Source: Prinsepia uniflora
Lineage: Eukaryota > Streptophyta > Magnoliopsida > Rosales > Rosaceae
Assembly: GCA_032719365.1 (NCBI GenBank)
Contig: CM064871.1
Coordinates: 31,531,566 to 31,595,565 of the forward strand
DNA length: 64,000 nucleotides
Reading direction: 5' to 3'
This document shows, piece by piece, positions 20,309 through 31,909 of the stretch (position 1 is its first letter; the number at the start of each line of letters is the position of its first letter). The notes under the pieces are model-generated. The model saw nothing but the letters and a program-made list of their open reading frames with translations, did not search any database and was not told where the DNA came from. The translations under genes were made by a program, and so were the position numbers.

Positions 20309-23300
20309 TGACAGGATCCATCCCAATCCCCCCGGGATTAGTGCGGGATGACCCTGCTCCCGTCTGACACGAAGTGTCAGACAAGGGATATTTCTGACCT
20401 TTGCCCTCTCAGGCCATCAGAGTACGCCAGGATCCGGAGGAGGTATGTAATATCTCGGTCTCTACTACAGTCCACATCCGATGTCAACCTGAAGGGCAGT
20501 CAAAACATTAAAAGCTGTGAGTGGACAAAACAAGAGTTTATAAAAACATTTAATAAGAAGACATTTGTACCCTTCACTAAAAAGCATGCATGCATTCGAA
20601 AACCATTTATCCAGAAAAACCATAATGAAATCAAGTACACGGGCCACTGCCCAAATCCATAAGGGACTCAGCCCAAATCATAAGAAACTAACCATACGGG
20701 CCACTGCCCAAAACCTGTGTAAACACACATCATATATCATATATAGCATACATCACATATACATATAATTCACACAACTAATCCTGTCACGGTTTCCAAA
20801 GCTACGCGCGTGCTACCCAGGTCTCAATCTGAGTCTTCTCAAAGTCAAGATCAATGTCCGTAGACCACTGACCCTACCCGAGGTAATAGTAATCATAGCC
20901 TTCCTGAGAGTAAGGAACCCAACTGGGGGTGACTCCACTCAGTCGGTGCTCCGTGACTACTCCGGGGTCCACCAAGGCCAACGACCCTCCCCGGAGGAGA
21001 TAGAATAAGTAAAGGAAGGGATATGAGCATATATAAACATTCATGCCCGATTCCCCTAAACCGTCATGATCCATAATATAACATAACCAGGGTTCATGCC
21101 GGTTCCCATAAACCGTCATGTACCACGATGACCTGACAAAGGTTCATGCCGGTTCCCATAAACCGTCATGAACCACAATGACCTTTCCAGAGTTCATGCC
21201 GGTTCCCATAAACCGTCATGAACTTGGAAATCCATCTAGGGTCCCTGACCCAAAATCATCAGTGTAAAACAACTGGGTCTCGTGCCCGAACAGATGACTT
21301 AACTGGGCATCCTGCTCGATATCTAAGGGTCAGTCACGACTCCGATCATAGTGATGCGTGCAACCATCCATCCAGGACTGCCCTCAATCCTGGTATGTCG
21401 CCGTGAACAAATCAACCGACGCGACCACCACAAGATCATGGTGCACTCATCACCGATCGCTATCCTGAACCGTCAGCACTCCGAAGTCGAGCCTCCCCAG
21501 GCTGCCCGACCACGAATCGTGCATCGTGACCTCTCCGGAAGGAACACATCAAAATCCGGAGGCGAGCGTCGTATCGTCGATCGCCGTGCACATAGCACCC
21601 ATCGCGACCACGATTTAGACCCGAAGGTCATAAATAGTGTCATATGCCCGAGACCAAACCAAAGGGGTCTTATACCAGAGTTTATTATTTTAGAAATCCA
21701 AAACCTTTTCATTTAGACCAATAAAGAAATACAGATCGGTATAAGCACCGTATAAGGTCGAAACCTCAAAATACGTGCTTATATGTAACCACATACAAAT
21801 GCACCCATGGCATCATCAAACATGTAATAAAACATATAATAAACATTTATGCATGCACCAATTTAGAAAACAAGGTCCACTCACAGACCGTCTGAGCTGC
21901 CGCCTCGATTTGCGTGCCATAGGCTCTCCCGAGCCGATCACCATCACCGGGACTCCCAAACCTATCCAAATTGTAATAAAAGGTTACTAACTACTTCATT
22001 AACCACTCACTAAAGCCCCATAATTTTCCCGTATTTTTAACTATTTTTAAAACTGAACCTAAACCTTCCGACACCCCGAAAACTATCGAAACGATGTCCG
22101 ATTGACGCGAAACCAGTCCCAAAATGTTTGTTACATCAAATAGATGATTTGACATGTTGGAACCATCCCCAAAAACCCTAGCACGCGCCCGCACGTGCCG
22201 CCTGAAGTGGCTGCGCGTGGGCTTCACGCGCCTGCTACAGTACCCGTCTTCAACCTCGCGCAGCCTGTCCGGTCTTTTTCTGCAACTGGACCGGCGTGAC
22301 CGGTCTAGGGTCCTACAATCCTCATTTCTCATCCGTTTTCTTCCATTTTAATCCCTAAATTCCTATTTTCTCATTTCCTATCTAACCCAATTAAACAAAA
22401 CCCTTAAAACCGCCTAGAACCCGTGAACCCAAAATGGACCTCACGGTTCAAAAATCCAAAACCTCACCCCAGGGTTCCTCAACATCCAAAACCTTTCAAA
22501 ACCTCCCTATTGACCTCCTAACAACCTAATTACTTCAAAACCAACATCCAAATCGACCCATAACACGTAAAATGGAAATTGGTTGGAAAAATGGTTAAAC
22601 CGATACCTCGATCGGTTTTTCTCCCCCGTCGTGCACGGCGGTGCTGCCTGGGCCAGCCACCACGTCCAGCCGATCCTCTTCATCTCTCTGTCCTCTCAGC
22701 TAAGCTCACAGGTCAAGGGTTTGGTATTTGGGTGAGAAATGGTGATCAGGTTGGTTTGGGAAAAATGGGAGAAATGGATGAACGGGGAAGGGTTTGATGC
22801 ATGAATGAAATTGGTGTCCATTGGATGGGTGACACTTTTCACTCATCCATTGGGCATCAGGACAAATATCTGGGCCCACTAGAGACAAAACTGCACTCTT
22901 CGCCTCGTAAAACGTGTCGCCATGAATAGTAACCTAGAACTTCCGTGAACCGTAACTTCGCCGTCGAACGTCCGAATTCGACGTGTCGCCTTTCTATGGA
23001 TTCGTATCGTCCTTATCTACGTAATAGTCCTCAGCCCTTGGCCATCGGACATCCCAGTTAAAAAGTCAACTATTTTGCCCTTTTAACCAAAATTACTAAA
23101 ATTCCCCTAAACTTCCGAACGTCATAATTTCCTCCTCGAACGTCGGAATTGAACGTGCCACCTGTCTATGAACTCGTAACGTCACGAACTACGTCACGGT
23201 CATCGGTCAAAGTCCATTTGACCGCCCGATTGAAAATTCAACGTTTTGCCCATGCATAGGGGCAAAACGGTCATTTTGCATCGTTTGTCCGATTTCGCTA

Positions 23301-23375
23301 AACTAATCACGGATTAGCCTCACTATCTGTGATTAGTCACTAATCTAATCTAGGAATTTGGGACGGGTCGTTACA
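20309..23375 (-). repeat. 3' LTR of element D (type 1), 3067 bp
   Basis: In plus orientation runs TGACAGGATCCATCCC to GGGACGGGTCGTTACA. It carries the 9 bp stem hairpin GTCTGACAC-GAA-GTGTCAGAC at 20362-20382 and three long hairpins at 21091-21224. The long-range pair is CTGTGAGTGGAC near 20515 and GTCCACTCACAG near 21879. The frame of about 104 codons near its left end (20348-20662) recurs in the partner LTR only because the LTRs are copies. Confidence 0.92.
21091..21224. repeat. Three 34 bp hairpins at exact 50 bp period
   Basis: Hairpins at 21091-21124, 21141-21174 and 21191-21224. Each has arms TTCATG...CATGAA and CGGTT...AACCG around a CCCATA loop, with one C/T mismatch between the two stem blocks. 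The outermost pair is G-C in the second copy (GGTTCATG/CATGAACC) and A-T in the third (AGTTCATG/CATGAACT); the first has one mismatch (CATGTACC). The same array is at about 27450-27590 in the partner LTR. Confidence 0.92.
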
Positions 23376-26300
23376 ACCTTCCCTCCTTAATTAATTTCGT
23401 CCTCGAAATTCCAACCGACCTAAGTCCAACCGTTCTTCCCTCCTTAATTTAGTTTCATTCTCGAAACTCTAACTATCTTGATTCCACATCCACCCCGTGG
23501 AAATAATTCGATCTCACGACATGTGTACACTTGTATACCCACTAACCAGAACGATACTCGTCTACAACCAGACGTACCACTAACACTCACGTCGTATCGA
23601 CTACATTCGACCACGTCAAATGACAGAAGTCGTACGCTCCGAACTGACACCACTTGTCAGATCTACCGTTTCACTGGCACAACCAACTAGACGGTTCCCT
23701 TCTCAATCACTAATCTATTCTGACGTCCTCCCACTGGGAGTCATCAGACCTCACTAACCGATTCACGTTGACACTTCCGACAAACCGTCACCACTTGATA
23801 GTCGTCAGTCGAAAACTAACACTATACTCACTCGTGATTACAATAACCACCAACTCACTCAACCTGAGTATACGTATACCAAAAAAGTACTCAGCTTTTG
23901 TGTAACTTGACCCACCAGAAATACTATGACCCACTGCACAGTATCCAATGTCCAATCCACGTCCCCGACAAATCCAATGGTATCGGAATCAAGCCGACTA
24001 CCAATATGCTCACTAACATACCCACGGTATAACCTACATACCGTCACCAGGCATCACAAGTCTGCCCGGTATCGTACCTCGAACAACGTACAAGGTACAT
24101 ACAACTACCCATCAATCAGCCTACAACCACCTAGGTTGTAGCCAATCATGTTTCTACTATGGATTCCATTTGTCCAATCCCGGACTAGACAAATCGAAAC
24201 TCCAACCCATCATCTATTTCCAAATCCGAATCTGAATCCGTAATTTCGTAAGAAATCCCGAATCCAAACCCAGAAATCATATCCATAGCCATGTTCAAAT
24301 TCGAATCCGAAATCATTATTCCGTAAGCTAGCATTTGGAATAACCATTCCGAACCCAAATCCATAAAAAAAAATTCCACAGTCAAGCTCTAGAATCAAAT
24401 CCTGAATCGTCACCCAGAATTCGATTCCAAAACCCAAATCCAGAAATCCTCTTTCAAGTTCCAAAATCAAATCCTGAATCGTCATCCAGAAATCTGATTC
24501 CAAAACTCGAAGTATCGTTCACGTCTACTGAGAAGTACCAAAACCGAACCTCTCGATTACCTGCTCAACCGATTACCACATTACCATCGATTGACTTCAT
24601 AGGGAAGCCAATCCCAACATCAACACATCTAAGGCTGGCCAAATCTGACCTTGTCGGACACCTACTCAGGCGTAATATACCATATGGGATTTACCTCGAA
24701 AAGAAGTTCAGTCCCATCATGCTCCACTCAAACTCTCCACCTATCTGGATCATCAAAATCACGATCCAGATCCATAACGATACCCAAAGTCCTAAACCAA
24801 TTCCCACATCTAAACAGATCAGTCAACGACGAGACACGTCGAGACTGTGGGTTCTCACTGATTACCTCGTATCGATCTTTGTCATTCCACCTAGGAAAAC
24901 CAAGAACGATCTAACATGATGACACCAAAATTCATCATATGTGAATGCAACCAAAACTCATTGCATTCACCACGTCACGTAACCAACATCATCTGTCACC
25001 AAGCAGAAAATGAGAAATCTCAGTCACCCCACTTCGATATGCTCAACTCCACCTGATGACCCAAGACAAATCCCGGGTCCACCAACCAATACACGATCAG
25101 CGTACTGGTGACGCAACCATCCTCTACCGTCATCTACCATCATCTACCATGGTAGAAACTGAGAAGTCACCCAAAATGACGTCGAAATACCCAATACCAA
25201 TGCGAAAAACCCGCATTCCTCTCGTCACCTCAATCGCAACCTCTCGCGATTCCGAAGTTCCAACAAGATTGGAAACAACATACCCCAGACATCAACCACT
25301 TGTCCCCTAACCAGTTTAACTCTATCTGAGATCCACTCCTGAACAACAGATACCGAACATTTGCCCATTACGACGGATGTGACTCGACGTCATCACAATC
25401 ACCAGCACTAGCACCAGCACTAGTACCAATATCATCACCTGACTCGACTCAACACACAAGCATCCACACTAGCATCAGTACTAACACTAGCACACCGTGT
25501 GCAAACTGACAACTCTGGATCTCCGCTCACACCGAGCGACGACCCCGCACCTCTGCTCGAATAGGAGAAACTCTGCCTCTTTCGTACCCAACAACTATGA
25601 GTACAGTCATCCTGACAACTCATACCAGAAAAGGAAACGTCCCCTGAACGTCCTCGATTCCCAACAACCGTAACTACAACTACTCTCAGTAGTAGTGCCT
25701 GCCACAACTCGTACAGACCTAACCACCAGATATAGCGATCTAGACTCCCATCCAACGGAATCCATCGACCGTACCAACTACTCCGTATTCCCGCTACGGG
25801 ATTCCATCGACAAGTACCAACCCTGATAACTTGTCCAACCAATCATTAACCAATCGTAACTCGACTCAACCAATGTCTTCTACCAGGTCGCCCAAGACCT
25901 TAGTTGTACCAAACCACAACCGTGTAGCACGACAACCAACTAAGTCTAACCGATAAGTACAACCCCGACTGCGAAGTGCAGTTCCAACACAAGCTGACAT
26001 GACTAGACCGACTAACGAACCCAAATCTGAATAGTCGTCAAAGTCACACCACTCTCCAACTCACATTTCCGAACCAGACAACCTAATGTAGGGTTCCACA
26101 ATCACATCTAGGGTCAATATGAACCCAACTACAAGCTACCAACTCCAGAAAGCAGTAAAATAAACAACCTGACCGACTCCGCGGTCTTGACATCGTAAAG
26201 ACGTCAATCCAACTAGGATTCCTCGAATCCGACTGCTAACTGCCGACTGTAGTAAATCCATCTAACTCAACCATATCCGAACATCGGATGGTCATAATTC

Positions 26301-26660
26301 CCAACCAGTCGTCGGAACCGATCCTATGACATAGTGAAGACGATCCCAACTAACCATCTCACGATCAAAATCTATAAGAATACGTTTATCCCTTTGTAGG
26401 GTCCCACACTGTCATCCACGACAGAACTATGGCAACCCCGACATCGAATGCCGAACCAAGACGTTCCACGATCCAATCCTAGTAACTATCGTATCGGCAC
26501 CCCAACTATCAGGTTGATCACGAACTGTAGCCCATTGAGATATCACATCCTCGACCTGCGTAAGAAGTAGTACGCAAAACACGCTCTGGAATTCAGAGTA
26601 ACATGAGCAACCATGCTCTGATAAGCATCCTACGAGCAATACTATGCTCTGATACCACGT
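23376..26660 (-). other. Internal region of element D (non-coding, 3.3 kb)
   Basis: Begins on the plus strand with the complement of the purine tract (TTAAGGAGGGAAGGT on the minus strand, 23390-23376) and ends at the primer site TGGTATCAGAGCA (26657-26645). The longest frame is about 135 codons (25842-25435, minus). It has no gag, zinc knuckle, RT or integrase motif and is not clearly conserved in E or J, so I call it non-coding. A repetitive CTAGTGCTGGTG-like stretch lies near 25400-25480, and a segment resembling type 2 LTR DNA near 24290-24500. Confidence 0.85.
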
Positions 26661-29539
26661 TGACAGGACCCATCCCAATCCCCCCGGGATTAGTGCGGGA
26701 TGACCTTGCTCCCGTCTGACACGAAGTGTCAGACAAGGGATATTTCTGACCTTTGCCCTCTCAGGCCATCAGAGTACGCCAGGATCCGGACGAGGTATGT
26801 AATATCTCGGTCTCTGCTACAGTCCACATCCGATGTCAACCTGAAGGGCAGTCAAAACATTAAAAGCTGTGAGTGGACAAAACAAGAGTTTATAAAAACA
26901 TTTAATAAGAAGACATTTGTACCCTTCACTAAAAAGCATGGATGCATTCGAAAACCATTTATCCAGAAAAACCATAATGAAATCAAGTACACGGGCCACT
27001 GCCCAAATCCATAGGGGACTCAGCCCAAATCATAAGAAACTAACCATACGGGCCACTGCCCAAAACCTGTGTAAACACACATCATATATCATATATAGCA
27101 TACATCACATATACATATAATTCACACAACCAATCCTGTCACGGTTTCCAAAGCTACGCGCGTGCTACCCAGGTCTCAATCTGAGTCTTCTCAAAGTCAA
27201 GATCAATGTCCGTAGACCACTGACCCTACCCGAGGTAATAGTAATCATAGCCTTCCTGAGAGTAAGGAACCCAACTGGGGGTGACTCCACTCAGTCGGTG
27301 CTCCGTGACTACTCCGGAGTCCACCCAGGCCAACGACCCTCCCCGGAGGAGATAGAATAAGTAAAGGAAGGGATATGAGCATATAAATACATAACATAAA
27401 CATTCATGCCCCGGTTCCCCTGAACTGTCATGATCCATAATAACATAACCAGGGTTCATGCCGGTTCCCATAAACTGTCATGTACCACGATGACCTGACA
27501 AAGGTTCATGCCGGTTCCCATAAACCGTCATGAACCACAATGACCTTTCCAGAGTTCATGCCGGTTCCCATAAACCGTCATGAACTTGGAAATCCATCTA
27601 GGGTACCTGACCCAAAATCATCAGTGTAAAAAAACTGGGTCTCGTGCCCGAACATATGACTCAACTGGGCATCCTGCCCGATATGTAAGGGTCAGTCACG
27701 ACTCCGATCATAGTGATGCGTGCAACCATCCATCCAGGACCGCCCTCAATCCTGGTATGTCGCCGTGAACGAATCAACCGACGCGACCACCACAAGATCC
27801 ATGGTGCACTCATCACCGATCGCTATCCTGAACCGTCAGCACTCCGAAGTCGAGGCTCCCCAGGCTGCCCGACCACGAATCGTGCATCGTGACCTCTCCG
27901 GAAGGAACACATCAAAATCCGGAGGCGAGCGTCGTATCGTCGATCGCCGTGCACATAGCACCCGTCGCGACCACGATTTAGACCCGAAGGTCGTAAATAG
28001 TGTCATATGCCCGAGACCAAACCAAAGGGGTCTTATACCCGAGTTTATTATTTTAGAAATCCAAAACCTTTTCATTTAGACCAATAAAGAAATACAGACC
28101 GGTATAAGCACCGTATAAGGTCGAAACCTCGAAATACGTGCTTGTACGTAACCACATACAAATGCACCCATGGCATCATCAAACATGTAATAAAATATAT
28201 AATAAACATTTATGCATGCACCAATTTAGAAAACAAGGTCCACTCACAGACAGTCCGAGTTGCCGCCTCGATTTGCGTGCCATAGGCTCTCCCGAGCCGA
28301 TCACCATCACCGGGACTCCCAAACCTATCGAAATTGTAATAGTAGGATGCGCCCGCATGTGCCGCCTGAAGTGGCTGCGCGTGGGCTTCACGCGTCTGCT
28401 ACAGTACCCGTCTTCAACCTCGCGCAGCCGGTCCGGTCTTTTTCTACAACTGGAGCGGCGTGACCGGTCCAGGGTCCTACAATCCTCATTTCTCATCCGT
28501 TTTCTTCCATTTTAATCCCTAAATTCCTATTTTCTCATTTCCTATCTAACCCAATTAAACAAAACCCTTAAAACCGCCTAGAACCCGTGAACCCAAAATG
28601 GACCTCACGGTTCAAAAATCCAAAACCTCACCCCAGGGTTCCTCAACATCCAAAACCTTTCAAAACCTCCCTATTGACCTCCTAACAACCTAATTACTTC
28701 AAAACCAACATCCAAATCGACCCATAACACGTAAAATGGAAATTGGATGGAAAAATGGTTAAACCGATACCTCGATCGGTTTTTCTCCCCCGTCGTGCAC
28801 GGCGGTGCTGCCTAGGCCAGCCACCACGTCCAGCCGATCCTCTTCATCTCTCTGTCCTCTCAGCTAAGCTCACAGGTCAAGGGTTTGGTATTTGGGTGAG
28901 AAATGGTGATCGGGTTGGTTTGGGAAAAATGGGAGAAAAGGATGAACGGGGAAGGGTTTGATGCATGAATGAAATTGGTGTCCATTGGATGGGTTACACT
29001 TTTCACTCATCCATTGGGCATCAGGACAAATATCTGGGCCCACTAGAGATAAAACTGCACTCTTCGCCTCGTAAAACGTGTCGCCATGAATAGTAACCTG
29101 GAACTTCCGTGAACCGTAACTTCGTCGTCGAACGTCCAAATTCGACGTGATGCCTGTCTATGGATTCGTATCGTCCTTATCTACGTAATAGTCCTCAGCC
29201 CTTGGCCATCGGACATCCCAGTTAAAAAGTCAACTATTTTGCCATTTTAACCAAAATTACTAAAATGCCCCTAAACTTCCGAACGTCATAATTTCCTCCT
29301 CGAACGTCGGAATTGAACGTGCCACCTGTCTATGAACTCGTAACCTCACGAACTACGTCACGGTCATCGGTCAAAGTCCATTTGACCGCCCGATTGAAAA
29401 GTTAACGTTTTGCCCATGCATAGGGGCAAAACGGTCATTTTGCATCGTTCGTCCGATTTCGCTAAACTAATCACGGATTAGCCTCACTATCCGTGATTAG
29501 TCACTAATCTAATCTAGGAATTTGGGACGGGTCGTTACA
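26661..29539 (-). repeat. 5' LTR of element D (type 1), 2879 bp
   Basis: Near-identical partner of 20309-23375. It is 188 bp shorter, mainly because one block is missing at about 28342, corresponding to about 21980-22180 of the other copy, with a few filler bases at the joint. The hairpin GTCTGACAC-GAA-GTGTCAGAC is at 26714-26734. The primer site lies three bases beyond its 3' end. Confidence 0.93.
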
Positions 29540-31909
29540 TGTCAGGACCACGGAGTCGGTCAGGTTGTGGATTTTACTGCAGAAGGCAGTTGGGTTCGGT
29601 GGAACCCTAGGGTGTGATTTCGGAACCTTAATTTATAATTGATGGATTGGAAAAGTGAACTTTAAATGGGAACTTGTGCTGCGACGAGCGGCGAAGGTCA
29701 GTGATGACCATGTGGATGACTCTAGTGAGTCTAGTCAGGATTATGGGAGTCGATCCACGAATACGGTTATGGGATAAGATGTGGAATTCCGCGTTGGATC
29801 GAATAATAGTGTGAGGTGTGGATACGGATCTTGACAGCGATGACTGTTGGTCGACAGTCGTGTCGAGATGACTGGCTATCGAGGGTATTTAGTGTGATTT
29901 TAACACTTGAGGATCAGGGGACGTTCAGGGAACGTCCATTATCCTGATGTGCCAATGGTCAAATTGGAGGTACCCATAGTCGTGGGGTACGAGTGGTGTT
30001 ACGGGATCGTCATTCGGTATGAATGGAGATCAAGGGTAACAACTTTGCACACAGTGTGCTATGTATAGATGTTGGTATGTTGGTATTTTTATGCCAATAC
30101 TAGTATGGATGCCTGTGTGCTGATACTAGTGTTGATGATAGTGCGTTGGTGCTGGTACTAGCGCTGGTGCTGGTGTCAGTGATTGTGATGACGATGAGCC
30201 ACGAGTTGGGGTGTGACTCTGTCATGATGGACATATGATTGGTATCTACGACTCAGTGTTGGTTGAGTCATGGACTGGATAGGATCCAGTGGAGGTCGTG
30301 ACGTGTTGGGATAAGTCCCAACAGTTATGAGATAACAAGTGATGAATGGATAAAAAGGTATGTTTGGGACTTGGGGAATCTAGGGACGATGTTCCCTACG
30401 TCATGAGAATCAGTGAATTTGGGGAGCTGTTGTCAACTCCGAGATTGGTAAGATTGTTTATCTCTAATATCCCCAGGAAGTACAAGGAAATTACTTGAAA
30501 TTGGAAAATACGAGGGAAACCATTTGGGGGTGTTGCGGTGGAATTTTGTAATTGTGAATAACTTGGAAAACCGAGTGTTGAATCTGTAAAGGTGAGGACG
30601 TGGGCGGTCCAGTGGTTGGACTTGACATCTCATTGGGAGCATGTCTGTTTCCAACATGGTTGGAACTCCCGATTCGGGGAGAGTTGTGATTGGGAGACGA
30701 GACGAGTGCTCGTTTCCGCATCGGTGATTGGTATTCCGAAGTCATTGGGGTTGACTTCTTATTTTCTGCCGTGGTAGATGATGATTGTTGTTACCAGTAC
30801 GTTGTTCGTGTATTGGTTGGTGGACCCATGTTTGGCTTGGGGTCATTGGACACAAGAAGTTGTGTATGATTTTGGATTTGGTGGTGAAATGCGAGGTCAT
30901 CATTTCCACCAAGGGAAATTTGACGAAGGATTCAATGAGGGTGTAAGACCCTACGATCAGCTTTCAGAGGGATTGCTAGCTATGTGAGCATGTGTGGATC
31001 CTAGGAGGATCTGAATTGTGATGTTGTCGACTTTGGGCATGGTGATGATCTAGGATCGTGATGTTACTTTTCAGATGACGTAGTGATGGACCTGGGTCGT
31101 GAACGTGATGATCCAGATTGGATGAGAGTTTATCACTCTTACCTTGGTATGTGAGTTGTAAATGACGGGACTGAACTTCTTTTCGAAGTGGAGCCCATAT
31201 GGTTTGTTACTCGGGTGAGTACGTTTCTGAAGTGGTCGGATTTTGTCAACCTTAGACGTGTGGATATTGGGATTGGCTTCCCTATGAAGTCAATCGAATG
31301 TATTGAGCAGGTAACTGATAGGTTCGGTTTTGGTACGTCTCAAGTAGACGTAAACGAGAAGTTGGGTTTTGGAACCGAATTTCTGGGTTACGATTCAGGA
31401 TTCGATTTCGAAGCTCGAAAGTGGATTACCGAATTTGGGTGCGGAATGATTATTCCAATGCTAGCTTACGGAATAATGATTTCGGATTCGGATTTGGAAA
31501 TGGATTAAAAATGTGATGTCTGGGTTCGGATTCAGGATTTCTTACGAAATTGCGGATTCAGATTCGGAATTGGAACTAGATGACGGGTGGAGTTTCGATT
31601 TGTCTCATGCTGGTTTGGGCAAATGTACTCCATTATTGGAATGTGTTTGGCTATGACCTAGGTGGTTGTAGTCTGGTCAGTAGATAGATGTGTGTACTTC
31701 GTACATGGTTCGAGGTAAAATACCTTGCAGGCTTGTAGTGCCTGTGACGGTACATTTGTTGTACCAGCGGTGTGTGAATAAACGTGCTGGTAATCAACTT
31801 GGTTTCGATATCATTTGTTTGGTTGTGGTTGTGGACTGGACATTGGATACTGTGCGTTGGGCAGATTGATCTTATCGGGTTCAGTGATTGTATGGGCAGG
31901 TGCTCTTAG
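29540..31909 (+). other. Internal region of C, right part (non-coding)
   Basis: Resumes element C after the TGTCA duplicate (29540-29544). It is homologous, in reverse, to the internal regions of D, E and J: for example 30781-30825 mirrors about 25070-25110. It includes the CTAGTGCTGGTG-like stretch near 30110-30185. It stops at 31909, where the truncated 3' LTR begins without a purine tract. Frames of about 60-106 codons are not recognisable proteins. Confidence 0.8.

Larger units (their letters stand above)
20309..29539 (-). mobile_element. Element D: complete LARD-like element nested in C
   Basis: Both LTRs (20309-23375 and 26661-29539), a primer site, a purine tract and a perfect 5 bp target duplication (TGTCA at 20304-20308 and 29540-29544) are present. 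The internal region is 3.3 kb and encodes no recognisable retrotransposon protein. D sits in the opposite orientation to its host C but belongs to the same family, so the internal halves of C form inverted homology with the internal region of D. D is younger than C. Confidence 0.93.

Noticed and set aside
20348..20662. 104-codon frame repeated almost identically at 26700-27014, apparently a conserved small protein
   Set aside because: The two sites are the two LTRs of element D. The frame runs through the hairpin and purine-rich LTR end and is broken in E, H and J.
25435..25842. 135-codon frame in the interior of D as a possible gag remnant
   Set aside because: No capsid motif or CCHC knuckle; the equivalent frame in J (61833-62015) is only 60 codons and interrupted in E.
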